Below the pieces are notes generated by a model, which saw nothing but the letters and a program-made list of their open reading frames with translations, did no database searches and had not been told where the DNA came from. From NCBI GenBank assembly GCA_964408155.1, contig CAYOYJ010000002.1, forward strand, positions 1 through 41,124: 41,124 bases of DNA, in the 5' to 3' direction. Both the position numbers and the translations under genes were made by a program. The stretch is from JAAYKM01 sp964408155. GTDB lineage: Bacteria; Desulfobacterota; Syntrophia; Syntrophales; JAAYKM01. This document shows, one piece after another, positions 1 to 8,135 of the stretch. Every line of letters starts with the position of its first letter. The stretch's first letter is position 1.

Positions 1-53
1 CCCGCAACCTGCTGATTACAAATCAGCTGCTCTACCTGTTGAGCTACGCCAGC
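1..53 (-). tRNA. tRNA-Thr (anticodon TGT), 3' end cut off by window edge
   Basis: Read on the minus strand, the tRNA starts GCTGGCGTAGCTC, has a D-arm (AGCTCAACAGGTAGAGC) and a five-pair anticodon stem GCTGA/TCAGC around the loop TTTGTAA, giving anticodon TGT (Thr). The variable region begins and the sequence then runs off the window, so the T-arm and acceptor 3' strand are not visible. It lies downstream of the cysK-cysS fusion but has its own promoter at 129-157. It may be the first tRNA of a cluster continuing outside the window. Confidence 0.9.
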
Positions 54-128
54 CGCTATGTCTCTATCCCGTTTTAAAAGCCAACGTCATATTGCAGGCA
101 CACGCAAACGCCTAAATGAGAAATGCGG

Positions 129-157
129 AATTTAGTTTGATTCATTTTCTTTGTCAA
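129..157 (-). promoter_or_regulatory. sigma-70 promoter for tRNA-Thr
   Basis: The minus strand has TTGACA (152-157), a 17-nt spacer and TAAATT (129-134), followed by a GC-rich stretch where transcription would start. The expected start is about 70 nt before the mature tRNA 5' end. The perfect -35 and the GC-rich discriminator are typical of stable-RNA promoters under stringent control; that control is inferred. Confidence 0.7.
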
Positions 158-218
158 GAAAATTCTTTAGAAAATTCTTTTAAGGACATACAAGACAAGG
201 CAAATCTACCGTACAGGT

Positions 219-253
219 GAAAAAGAAAACAAATATTTTATCGAATTTGTTTT
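219..253 (-). terminator. possible intrinsic terminator after cysK-cysS
   Basis: The arms 226-234 and 245-253 form a perfect 9-bp inverted repeat (AAAACAAAT/ATTTGTTTT) followed on the minus strand by CTTTTTC. It sits 28 nt after the stop codon of the cysK-cysS fusion. The stem is AT-rich, so terminator strength is doubtful. Confidence 0.4.
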
Positions 254-281
254 ATTAGATAAACCATGTTGTCCTGTATTT

Positions 282-2594
282 CTATTGCTTTAAGGTCCAG
301 GTCATCCCTTCCGGCGTATCATGCACTGCAATTCCCATTTCAGACAACTGCTTACGAATCTGATCGGCCGCTGCCCATTCCGCCTTTTTTCTATGATCGT
401 CCCTGGCCTGCAAAAGACGAAAAGCTTCCGGAGCAAGGTTTTGTTCTTGAAAGGTCATCACGCCAAGAACGGAATCGATTTTCCTCATGGTTTCCAGGAC
501 ATGCTCCTTTTCTCCAACCTGAAGGAGGCCCTTGATCAAGGGCGGATTTACCCGCTTCACGAAGTCAAACAGTGCAGCCAGGGCGCCGGAAATATTGAGA
601 TCATCGTCCATTTCATCGGAAAATTGCTTTTTGAGCTCATACAGAAACTGGTCCGCATCCGGGTAACCCTTGCCATCCGAAGAATGTAAAAGCCTTTGGA
701 TGAAACCATTAAGCCTTCTCAAAGTATTTTTTGCCGTTTCCAGGGCACCCCAGCTAAAGCTCAGGGATTTTCGATAATGCAGGCTGAGCAGGAAAAAGCG
801 GATTTCTTTCCCGGTGAAACCCTTTTTACCCAAATCGTCGATTGTCATGGTGTTGCCCAGCGACCTGGACATTTTCTTCCCATCCGCCATGACCAGTTCC
901 GTGTTCAACCAATAATTGGCCATCATTTTGCCGGTCGCCGCTTTCCCGATTGCCATCACATTTTCGCAATGGGGGAAAATGATATCGTTCCCACTGGAAT
1001 GGATATCGAACGTTTCGCCGAGGTGATCCAAGGAAATCGTTGCGCATTCCAGATGCCAGCTTGGCCGGACGCTACCCCAACGTGTTTGAAAATAAATACC
1101 TTTTTTGAGTTCACTCAGGGTTGTTCTTTTCAAAAGCGTAAAGTCTCCGGGACTATCCTTTTCATAATCATCGAGATCAACCGTCAGACCGTGCTTAACC
1201 CGACTCAGATCAATATTCGAAAGACGCCCATAGTCGTGAAGCTTCGATATATCAAAGTAAACAGACCTGAGTTTCTCATAAGCAAAGCCCTTCTCCATCA
1301 GTTTCTCAACGAGTTCAAGCATCTTTGGCACATTTTCACTGGCCCGGGGATACTCATCTCCTTTTTTGATGTTCAAAATATCCATGTCGCGGAGAAACGC
1401 CTCTGTATTTTTTTGTGTATATTCGGCCAGATCCGTATTGGCCTGTTCCGCACCCTTGATGGAGCGATCAGCCAGATCGATGATATTCATGACATGGCGC
1501 ACCGGGTATCCTTTATACTCAAGATAGCGCCGCATCAGGTCGGAAACAACAAACCGTCGGAGACTCCCTATATGGGGAATATCATGGACCGTCGGACCGC
1601 AGGAATGCATGAGAACCATCTGAGGATTGATCGGCCGGAAGAAAACCTTTTCCCGGGTTAAACTGTTGTAAAGTTTAAGGGTCGATTTTTCATTGTCGGC
1701 AAACAACTCCGTACTTAAATACCGTTCGCCGCCATCAGGACAAATCACGACGATCAACCCTTCTCGCATCTCTTTCGCCTTTTGAAGCGCCACATGCATG
1801 GCGGCACCGGAACTCATCCCGACAAAAATTCCTTCTTCCTGAACCATCCTGCGAGCCATGGCAAAGGCATCCTCATCAAGGATATTGACTTTTTCATCAA
1901 GACGACTTTTGTCATATATCCCGGGACGGTAAGACTCCTTCATGTTCTTGAGACCCTGGATTTTGTGCTGCAAATAGGGTTCAACCCCAACAATCCGGAC
2001 ATCGTTGTTATATTCCTTCAACCGTCGGGAGATGCCCATAGCGGTCCCCGTCGTCCCCAGGGTGGTAACGACCATGGTCACAGCCCCTTCGGTTTGACAC
2101 CAGATTTCTTCCGCCGTCCCATAGTAATGGGCCATGACATTATCCTGGTTATTAAACTGGTCGGTGGGGAAATAGAGATCCGGTTTTTCTCGAATTCGCT
2201 GATAGGCCACTTCAATTGCCCCATCTGTACCCAGACTGGCGGGGGTATAATCCAGTTCGGCCCCAAGAGCCTTCAAAATGCGCTTTCTTTCCTCACTGGC
2301 AGACTCCGACATAATCACGCAAAGACGATAACCTTTGGCTGCGGCCACCATGGCCAAACCAATGCCGGTGTTTCCACTGGTGGCCTCGAGTATAATCTTA
2401 TCCTTGGTCAGTTCACCTCGTTTCTCCGCCTGCTCTATCATATACAAGGCAATTCGATCTTTGATGGACCCCCCCGGATTAAAACTCTCCAGTTTTGCAA
2501 ACACCCGGACTTTTTTATTGGAATTCAGACCATGAATCTCTATCAAAGGCGTGTTGCCGATTGCATCAGCGATATTTGAATAGGTGTTCTGCAT
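282..2594 (-). CDS. Fused cysteine synthase (CysK) – cysteinyl-tRNA synthetase (CysS)
   Basis: The 770-residue protein joins two enzymes. Residues 1 to about 305 are a PLP-dependent O-acetylserine sulfhydrylase: PLP lysine in NPGGSIKDR (K45), TSGNTGIG substrate loop, GTTGT phosphate loop and MSSGAA. Residues from about 310 to 770 are a full-length class I cysteinyl-tRNA synthetase with CGPTVHD, HIGS (HIGH motif), WHLECAT and KMSRSLGN. The fusion would make cysteine and charge it onto tRNA-Cys in one polypeptide. The synthetase is divergent: the usual zinc-site PHHENE reads PHCENV, so the fourth ligand Glu is lost and a Cys appears nearby, and the loop after the HIGH motif reads DLADRS rather than D-x-D-D-K-I. 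An upstream in-frame TTG (2612) exists without a ribosome site; ATG 2594 gives the usual CysK N-terminus. It lies just downstream of a decayed DUF1178 gene. Confidence 0.93.
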   Translation of the reverse strand: MQNTYSNIADAIGNTPLIEIHGLNSNKKVRVFAKLESFNPGGSIKDRIALYMIEQAEKRGELTKDKIILEATSGNTGIGLAMVAAAKGYRLCVIMSESASEERKRILKALGAELDYTPASLGTDGAIEVAYQRIREKPDLYFPTDQFNNQDNVMAHYYGTAEEIWCQTEGAVTMVVTTLGTTGTAMGISRRLKEYNNDVRIVGVEPYLQHKIQGLKNMKESYRPGIYDKSRLDEKVNILDEDAFAMARRMVQEEGIFVGMSSGAAMHVALQKAKEMREGLIVVICPDGGERYLSTELFADNEKSTLKLYNSLTREKVFFRPINPQMVLMHSCGPTVHDIPHIGSLRRFVVSDLMRRYLEYKGYPVRHVMNIIDLADRSIKGAEQANTDLAEYTQKNTEAFLRDMDILNIKKGDEYPRASENVPKMLELVEKLMEKGFAYEKLRSVYFDISKLHDYGRLSNIDLSRVKHGLTVDLDDYEKDSPGDFTLLKRTTLSELKKGIYFQTRWGSVRPSWHLECATISLDHLGETFDIHSSGNDIIFPHCENVMAIGKAATGKMMANYWLNTELVMADGKKMSRSLGNTMTIDDLGKKGFTGKEIRFFLLSLHYRKSLSFSWGALETAKNTLRRLNGFIQRLLHSSDGKGYPDADQFLYELKKQFSDEMDDDLNISGALAALFDFVKRVNPPLIKGLLQVGEKEHVLETMRKIDSVLGVMTFQEQNLAPEAFRLLQARDDHRKKAEWAAADQIRKQLSEMGIAVHDTPEGMTWTLKQ

Positions 2595-2622
2595 GATGAT
2601 AAATCCCGACAAGGAAAAGAAT

Positions 2623-3023
2623 TCATATCAACTCAAAAAAACCATTCCCTCTTCTTTTAAATACGGTTCTTTCGCTTTGCGTCGTCGTTCCCCCAATATT
2701 TCTCTCCTCTTCCAACCTCAGGTGAATATTTACGGTCCAGTCCGCGAAACACTCGCCGACATTTGATCTTCAAGATAATCCTTGAAGAGACCATAAGCCT
2801 GCTGCCGTGATCGCGTCTCGGGCTTTCGCTCGAGAAATCTGGTGAAAGAGCTCTCTTTTCAGATATACACAAACGGACGCGGAAGCAATCTCGTTACTGA
2901 CAGTGCCGCAGACAAGGCAAGAGATCAATTTTCTTTTCCATTGATCTCCACAAAGGCACCACCCTCTTTGAACCAGTCCTCAAACATAAGACCGTTCTCA
3001 CATCTCAGGTTATAAACGATCAT
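2623..3023 (-). pseudogene. Frameshifted DUF1178-family gene
   Basis: A strong ribosome site (AAGGAG, 7 nt spacer) precedes ATG 3023, which opens a protein beginning MIVYNLRCENGLMFEDWF, the DUF1178 N-terminal signature. Translation stops at 2925. One frame over, the expected CxxC appears as SCLVCGTVSNEI. Further on, LFKDYLED is in the first frame, and NVGECFADW followed by a NIGGTTT segment and FFELI-stop (2623) is in the second. Together these fragments restore a DUF1178 layout of about 133 codons, close to the usual length of about 140, but at least three frame changes and an internal stop are needed. I infer a decaying gene; homopolymer sequencing errors are the alternative. The family function is unknown. 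Apart from this remnant and the tRNA-Pro promoter, 2595-3175 holds nothing recognised. Confidence 0.7.
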
Positions 3024-3134
3024 GTCTGAACTCCTTTTCATGCAAGTTGTGTCTTTAGAAAAGCAGCCTTTGACATAACCTCTTTGTTCTGTCAACAGGG
3101 ATTTTAACAGGAGAATCCGGATCGCGAAAAAAAA

Positions 3135-3162
3135 TTGGACTTTTAAAGATAAATTATATATA
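3135..3162 (+). promoter_or_regulatory. promoter for tRNA-Pro
   Basis: TTGGAC (3135-3140) and TATATA (3157-3162) are separated by 16 nt in an AT-rich tract ending 13 nt before the mature tRNA-Pro 5' end at 3176. Confidence 0.5.
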
Positions 3163-3175
3163 GAAGCACGCCTGT

Positions 3176-3252
3176 CGGGATGTGGCCCAGTTTGGTAGGG
3201 CACTGCGTTCGGGACGCAGGAGTCGCGCGTTCAAATCGCGCCATCCCGACCA
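3176..3252 (+). tRNA. tRNA-Pro (anticodon CGG)
   Basis: A complete 77-nt tRNA begins CGGGATG, typical of bacterial tRNA-Pro. Its acceptor stem CGGGAT pairs with ATCCCG at 3243-3248, and CCA is encoded at the end. The anticodon stem CTGCG/CGCAG encloses TTCGGGA, giving CGG, and the T-loop reads TTCAAAT. It converges with pilC, whose stop lies 28 nt beyond. Confidence 0.95.
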
Positions 3253-3280
3253 TTTTTCGTCTGAATTACACTATCTTCTT

Positions 3281-4492
3281 CTATCCTCCGACCACGGAAG
3301 CCATTTTGAAGATCGGCAGGTACATCGCGATAATCATCCCACCGACAACACCACCGAGAAACACCATCATAAAGGGTTCCAAAAGGGCTGTCATGGCATC
3401 AACAGCGACATCCACTTCATCGTCATAGAAATCGGCTATTTTTGTAAGCATGGCATCCAGAGCGCCGGTTGACTCCCCAACGGCAATCATCTGCACCACC
3501 ATGGAAGGGAAAACCCCGCTTTCCTGAAGAGGTTCCGCAATACTCTTCCCCTCACTGATACTCTGCCTGGTTTTGATCAGGGCTTTCTCGATAATCACAT
3601 TGCCGGCCGTCTTGCTGACAATGGTTAACCCTTCAAGAATCGGCACGCCGGAAGCCATCATGGTTGCCAAGGTTCTTGTAAACTTCGCCACAGCGACTTT
3701 TCGGAGAAGGGGCCCAAACACAGGGCTTTTGAGGAGAAAATCATCAACAAGATAACGTCCCTTTTCGGTCTTATAGAATTGTTTAAATAAATATCCAAGG
3801 ACAAAAACACCTATAACCATATAAATGAAATAACTCTGCATGAATTGACTGGCGTTGATTAATATCTGAGTGGGTCCCGGCAATTCACCGCCCATATCGG
3901 AAAACATTTTCTGAAAAACAGGAATGACCTTGAGCAGAAGAAGACTGACCACCCCAACAGAGATTAAAAGAACGGTTATCGGGTAGGTCATGGCGCCTTT
4001 GACCTTTCTCTTCAGTTTCAGCGCCTTTTCCATATAGTTTGACAGTCTGAGTAAAATGACATCAAGGATACCGCCACTTTCACCGGCGGCGACAAGACTG
4101 ATGAAGAGCTCATCAAAGACCTGGGGATGCTTCTTCAAGGCATCGTAGAGGGTCGATCCCCCCTCAATATCCTCCCGGATGGTGTTGATGATTTTTGCAA
4201 AAACTTTATTTTTTTCCTGTTCCGCCAGAAGATTCAAACATTGGATAAGCGGCAACCCTGCGTTGATCATCGTGGAAAAGATGCGCGCAAAAACGACAAC
4301 ATCTTTTTCCGCGACCTTCTTCTTCAGAAAAGGGATATACTCCAATAAATCCTTTGGCTTCTTCTTGACATTGATATTACGATATCCCAAGCGGCGAAGT
4401 TGGCCTCTTAATGCAGCCTCATCAGTTGCTTCCATTTCCCCTTTTTTCTGTTCATTTTTCCTGTTTGCCGCCTCCCATAAAAATTCAGGCAT
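3281..4492 (-). CDS. pilC: Type IV pilus / type II secretion inner-membrane protein PilC (GspF family)
   Basis: The 403-residue protein is a typical PilC, the cytoplasmic-membrane platform that couples the PilB/PilT ATPases to the pilus. It has two T2SSF repeats (about 70-190 and 270-395), each with a cytoplasmic helical domain carrying FARIFSTMINAGLPL or FTRTLATMMASGVPI, a Gly-rich turn (AAGESGG, AVGESTG) and a membrane segment (about 170-190, 220-240, 375-395). The N-terminal FLWEAANRKNEQKKGEMEA fits the PilC start. A strong GGAGGA ribosome site precedes ATG 4492. No pilB, pilT, pilD or pilin gene is adjacent, so the gene is an orphan in this window. A candidate promoter is at 4554-4582. 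Confidence 0.93.
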   Translation of the reverse strand: MPEFLWEAANRKNEQKKGEMEATDEAALRGQLRRLGYRNINVKKKPKDLLEYIPFLKKKVAEKDVVVFARIFSTMINAGLPLIQCLNLLAEQEKNKVFAKIINTIREDIEGGSTLYDALKKHPQVFDELFISLVAAGESGGILDVILLRLSNYMEKALKLKRKVKGAMTYPITVLLISVGVVSLLLLKVIPVFQKMFSDMGGELPGPTQILINASQFMQSYFIYMVIGVFVLGYLFKQFYKTEKGRYLVDDFLLKSPVFGPLLRKVAVAKFTRTLATMMASGVPILEGLTIVSKTAGNVIIEKALIKTRQSISEGKSIAEPLQESGVFPSMVVQMIAVGESTGALDAMLTKIADFYDDEVDVAVDAMTALLEPFMMVFLGGVVGGMIIAMYLPIFKMASVVGG

Positions 4493-4553
4493 ATTATCTC
4501 CTCCATTGTTTAGAAACAGGAACTCTTTTTCAAGAAATGCCGATTTAGATGCG

Positions 4554-4582
4554 ATATTGCACTAACCTCGACATTTTTTCAA
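4554..4582 (-). promoter_or_regulatory. candidate promoter of pilC
   Basis: The minus strand has TTGAAA (4577-4582), a 17-nt spacer and CAATAT (4554-4559), about 60 nt before the pilC start. The match is moderate. No -24/-12 sigma-54 motif was seen here. Confidence 0.4.
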
Positions 4583-4691
4583 GGATAAACAAAAGATACC
4601 GTGAAACTTTCACTGTCATGATCAGGCCGGGGACCGGAAAACTGCGAGCATTCTGAAAGGGGTTCAATTGTTCAAAAAGCTCCTCGAATAT

Positions 4692-5426
4692 TTATTGTTT
4701 ATCCCATTGCCCAACAATCGCCTGAATGAGAATCCCTGCCGCAACAGAAACATTCAAAGAATTAATCTTCCCTTTCATGGGTATGGAAACCAGATAATCA
4801 CATTTTCTGCGAATTAACGGACGGATACCCTTCCCTTCACTTCCCATCACCAAAGCCACGCGATTCACCTTATCAAAGATTTGGCGGTCCGCGTTCCCGG
4901 TCGCATCCGCACCATAGATCCAAAAACCCTGTCCTTTGAGGAAGTCGATAGTTCTGGCCAGATTGACTACCATCGCCACAGGCGTGTGAAACATCGCACC
5001 GGCCGAGGCCTTCAGGACCGATGCAGTAAGTGACGCAGAACGATTCTCGGGGATGATAAGGCCATTGACGCCAAAACAGTGACCAGTCCGGATAATGGCG
5101 CCCAGGTTTTGCGGATCCGTTATGCCGTCGAGCAGGACGATGAGGTCCCCCCTGGACGACTCCGGTCGTCGGGCCGCGATTTCCTCAACAGCCGCATAAC
5201 AGAATTCACGGCGAACACCAACGACTCCCTGGTGGAAGGCACCGCCAACAAACCGGTCCAACTCCTCGCGTTTCCGATAGACAATAGGAACCCCTTTGGC
5301 CAAAGCCAAGGCAATAATGTGCCTGATATTTCTCCCTTCCCTGCCCTTGGCAATGCAGAGGCTTTGAAAGTCTGCCGCATCCTTTTTTAGAGCTTCTGTT
5401 AAGGGATTAATACCGTATATAAACAC
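4692..5426 (-). CDS. rlmB: TrmH/SpoU-family 23S rRNA ribose methyltransferase (RlmB type)
   Basis: The product transfers methyl from SAM to a ribose 2'-O, probably of 23S rRNA G2251. It has an N-terminal substrate-binding domain (residues about 3-75, starting FIYGINPLTEAL) and a SpoU knot domain with the three motifs: LDGITDPQNLGAIIRTGHCF, VMGSEGKGI, and IPMKGKINSLNVSVAAGI at the C-terminus. The longest frame opens with a TTG at 5471, but GTG 5426 has a GGAAGAG ribosome site 7 nt upstream and gives 244 residues, the normal family size. The target nucleotide is assigned by family resemblance only. Confidence 0.88.
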   Translation of the reverse strand: MFIYGINPLTEALKKDAADFQSLCIAKGREGRNIRHIIALALAKGVPIVYRKREELDRFVGGAFHQGVVGVRREFCYAAVEEIAARRPESSRGDLIVLLDGITDPQNLGAIIRTGHCFGVNGLIIPENRSASLTASVLKASAGAMFHTPVAMVVNLARTIDFLKGQGFWIYGADATGNADRQIFDKVNRVALVMGSEGKGIRPLIRRKCDYLVSIPMKGKINSLNVSVAAGILIQAIVGQWDKQ

Positions 5427-5565
5427 CTTGCATCTCTTCCGGGAGAAATCAGGCCTTTTAAAGCACCACAAGACAGAATGATATTACACCGTTTTTAAAA
5501 GTTCCAAAAAGAACGTCGCTCTTCAGACAACCAATTTTATCCGGCGATTGACAGATGAAAGTGAT

Positions 5566-6324
5566 TTAGCAAAGATTCCGACGACGGGCCATACCATGAA
5601 GCATCTCGCTGACAATGGCATCAGCCTCCCCTGCGGGATCGGAGGCGAGACGAATGGGGCGTCCTACGACCAAATAATCCGCACCCAAAGAAACCGCCTC
5701 CCCGGGAGACAGGGTCCGTTTCTGATCATCCTTGGCAGCGCCCGCGCCCCGAATCCCCGGAGTAACTATGATAAAATCCTGCCCGCAGGCCACTCTGATG
5801 CCGTCAATGTCCTGGGGAGACGCCACCACGCCATGTACCCCGGCGTCCTGCGCCATGCGGGCAAGCCATAAAACAGATTCCCGCGTGGTTCCCCGAAACC
5901 CGATCTCTTTCAGATCGTCATCGTTGAGGCTGGTCAGTATCGTAACCGCCAAAATCACCGGCATGGACAAACCTTTTTCATCCGAAAAGGCACGTGAAGA
6001 GGAAACAGCTTCTTTCATCATTCTCTTGCCGCCGGAAGCGTGGATGTTAAACATGGATACCCCAAGACCGGTCGCCGCTTCCGCAGCTCGCGCCACCGTA
6101 TTGGGAATATCATGGAATTTCAGGTCTAGAAATACATCTCCGCCCCGTTGTTGCACCTGATGAACAATCTCCGGCCCAAAATAGGTAAAGGCTTCTTTAC
6201 CTATCTTGAACAGACCGACATGACCGACAAGGCGGTCGACCCAAGAAAGGGCCTCCGCCAAGTCATCACCGACGTCGAGGGCGAATATCAGCTTTCCCCG
6301 GGGACTAGAGTTCCGGCTCAGCAT
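5566..6324 (-). CDS. pyrF: Orotidine 5'-phosphate decarboxylase
   Basis: This 252-residue enzyme makes UMP from OMP, the last step of de novo pyrimidine synthesis. The catalytic DxKxxD is seen as DLKFHD (D67, K69, D72), the phosphate-binding TPGIRG follows, and VGRPI is near the C-terminus. ATG 6324 overlaps the 3' end of rpoZ by 20 nt, which implies translational coupling. A longer start (TTG 6339) is possible, but the conserved core begins KLIFALD at residue 11. It is the last gene of the operon; 139 nt separate its stop from the rlmB start. Confidence 0.95.
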   Translation of the reverse strand: MLSRNSSPRGKLIFALDVGDDLAEALSWVDRLVGHVGLFKIGKEAFTYFGPEIVHQVQQRGGDVFLDLKFHDIPNTVARAAEAATGLGVSMFNIHASGGKRMMKEAVSSSRAFSDEKGLSMPVILAVTILTSLNDDDLKEIGFRGTTRESVLWLARMAQDAGVHGVVASPQDIDGIRVACGQDFIIVTPGIRGAGAAKDDQKRTLSPGEAVSLGADYLVVGRPIRLASDPAGEADAIVSEMLHGMARRRNLC

Positions 6325-6586
6325 AGTCTTCGTCACCAATGAACTCCATGTCGTCCGGAATGGGTTTGAAATCTTCTTTAGCGCCCTTCAGATACTCGGG
6401 ATGTGCGTACGTCACCTTGCCGGCGGCAATCTCCCGCAGTGCGGCCACTATTTCCCGATTATTTCGGATATCCGCCAGGGGAGCCGATCCTTTCAAAAGT
6501 TGCCTTGTTCTCTGCGCCGTCAGCATGACGAGACCGAATCGGGTCTGTGCATTTTCCAGGGCATCTTCAATGGTAATTCTTGCCAT
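6305..6586 (-). CDS. rpoZ: RNA polymerase omega subunit
   Basis: The 93-residue protein has the omega signature near its start (MARITIEDALENA, RFGLVMLTAQRTRQL) and the NNREIVAALREIAAGKV helix. It assists assembly of the beta' subunit and, in proteobacteria, contributes to a ppGpp site. GGAGGT lies 11 nt before the ATG. Its C-terminus is acidic (IGDEDYAEPEL). It starts 8 nt after the gmk stop, the usual gmk-rpoZ pairing, and its last codons overlap pyrF. Confidence 0.96.
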   Translation of the reverse strand: MARITIEDALENAQTRFGLVMLTAQRTRQLLKGSAPLADIRNNREIVAALREIAAGKVTYAHPEYLKGAKEDFKPIPDDMEFIGDEDYAEPEL

Positions 6587-6594
6587 AATCGCTT

Positions 6595-7209
6595 TTACCT
6601 CCGATTTAATAATAACTTTTCGATGTCTGTTTTCCGTCTTTTTCCACGATTCTTCTCCGCGAGATAAATGGCGCGAAGCAGATCAATTGCTTCTGATAAT
6701 TTATCATTAAATATTACATAATCATACCACATGACTTCCGCCATTTCCGTCACCGCATTGCCAAACCGAATGGCAAGCGCCGCCTCATCCTCATGACCGC
6801 GCTTCCGCAAGCGATCTTTCAATTCTTCCAGTGACGGAGGCAGGATAAAAACAAAGACCGCTTCGGGATAACGGGTTTTAAGGGCTTTCGCCCCACGGGG
6901 ATCGACATCAAGAATGACGTCGTGATTATCTCTTGCCAGGGTATCCAGCCCCTCTGCGGCTGTGCCGTATAACTGTCCATAATTTTCAGCCCATTCGACA
7001 AACTCGGACTGCGCGATCATCGCTTCAAACTCAGTACGGGGAATAAAGATATAATCCTTTCCATCTTCTTCTCCCGGCCTCGGCGGACGCGATGTATGAG
7101 AGACGGAAAAACGGATGTCGGGAAACATCTTCATCACTTCCCGGCAAATAGATGTTTTCCCCGTCCCCGACGGGGCGGAAACGACAAGAAAAAGACCCGA
7201 CCCGTTCAT
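6595..7209 (-). CDS. gmk: Guanylate kinase
   Basis: This 204-residue enzyme phosphorylates GMP to GDP. The P-loop SAPSGTGKTS is at residues 11-20, followed by the GMP-binding segment SHTSRPPRPGEEDGKDY, YGTAAEG, and the LID segment RLRKRGHEDE. The frame stays open to 7317, but that extension lies inside yicC and lacks homology; ATG 7209, 10 nt after the yicC stop, gives the normal size. The ribosome site is weak, so reinitiation after yicC is likely. Confidence 0.95.
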   Translation of the reverse strand: MNGSGLFLVVSAPSGTGKTSICREVMKMFPDIRFSVSHTSRPPRPGEEDGKDYIFIPRTEFEAMIAQSEFVEWAENYGQLYGTAAEGLDTLARDNHDVILDVDPRGAKALKTRYPEAVFVFILPPSLEELKDRLRKRGHEDEAALAIRFGNAVTEMAEVMWYDYVIFNDKLSEAIDLLRAIYLAEKNRGKRRKTDIEKLLLNRR

Positions 7210-7219
7210 ATCAGTGTTT

Positions 7220-8101
7220 CTACTCAATATTCTGTACCTGTTCTCGCAGTTTCCCCAGCTCGCTTTTGATTTCAATGACGTTTTTTGAAATCTCCAGATC
7301 TCCTGTTTTGGAACCAATGGTATTGATTTCCCTGTTCATTTCCTGGATGAGAAAATCGATCTTTCTCCCCACAGCGTCTTCGCTGCGCAACATCTCGAGA
7401 AATTGACTGATGTGACTGTTTAGACGAACAATTTCTTCCGTGACGTCACTTTTATCCGCCATAATGGCCACTTCCTGACTCAAACGGCCGGCATCAATAT
7501 CAACCCCTTCGGTTAATTCGCGTATCCGTTCGGTAAGACGTTTCTGGTATTCCTGGACACAACGTGGCGCTCGTTCAGAAATGCGACCCAGACAGGTTTC
7601 AACCAACCGGATACGCGCCTCCAGATCCGCCAGCAGCAATGCCCCCTCTTTTTGCCTCATTTCTGTGAGGAGAGCGACCGCTTCGTCCAGGACCCCAGCG
7701 ATGTACTCGACGAGCATTTCCATATTTGCTTCCACTTCCACAGGAACGAAGACATCCTTGAAACCCGTTAGATTCTCGAGAGTCACCCCTCCTTCCAGTT
7801 GAAATTCATCTTTAAGCCGCTGCAAGAGGCTGAAGTAGTTCCTCAAAAGGGGTAGATTTAATTCCAGACGCCCCTCTTCGATACTCCCGTTTGTGTCGAT
7901 ACGGACCGCCGCTTCGATCCGTCCCCGTGAAAATCGCTCACTGATTCTCCGCTTAATATCCATTTCCAGCGCCGACAGACTGCCGGGGAGCCTCAAAGAT
8001 ATTTCCAGATAACGATGATTCAGGGAACGGATTTCGACGGTGTATTTCCTTCCTTCGATCATGGCTTCCGTCTTCCCGTACCCGGTCATGCTCTTAATCA
8101 T
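7220..8101 (-). CDS. yicC: YicC/YloC-family endoribonuclease
   Basis: The 293-residue protein has the family start MIKSMTGYG, an N-terminal YicC_N domain (EIRSLNHRYLEISLRLP) and the C-terminal DUF1732 domain with the acidic segment EEIVRLNSHISQF and the tail DFLIQEMNREINTIGSK. YicC proteins are RNA-cleaving enzymes in E. coli and other bacteria. ATG 8101 has GGAG 8 nt upstream; the open frame to 8185 overlaps the DUF4416 gene and is not needed. yicC directly upstream of gmk is a common bacterial order. Confidence 0.93.
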   Translation of the reverse strand: MIKSMTGYGKTEAMIEGRKYTVEIRSLNHRYLEISLRLPGSLSALEMDIKRRISERFSRGRIEAAVRIDTNGSIEEGRLELNLPLLRNYFSLLQRLKDEFQLEGGVTLENLTGFKDVFVPVEVEANMEMLVEYIAGVLDEAVALLTEMRQKEGALLLADLEARIRLVETCLGRISERAPRCVQEYQKRLTERIRELTEGVDIDAGRLSQEVAIMADKSDVTEEIVRLNSHISQFLEMLRSEDAVGRKIDFLIQEMNREINTIGSKTGDLEISKNVIEIKSELGKLREQVQNIE

Positions 8102-8135
8102 ATGATCCGCTCCAAATGTTTTGCCGTCACCATTA

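Noticed and set aside
150..185. direct repeat AGAAAATTCTTT twice near the tRNA-Thr promoter
   Set aside because: Short AT-rich repeat next to the -35 box; could bind a factor, but nothing else supports it.
696..1661. 321-codon plus-strand frame opposite the cysK-cysS fusion
   Set aside because: It is the antisense shadow of the synthetase half, with no family resemblance or ribosome site.
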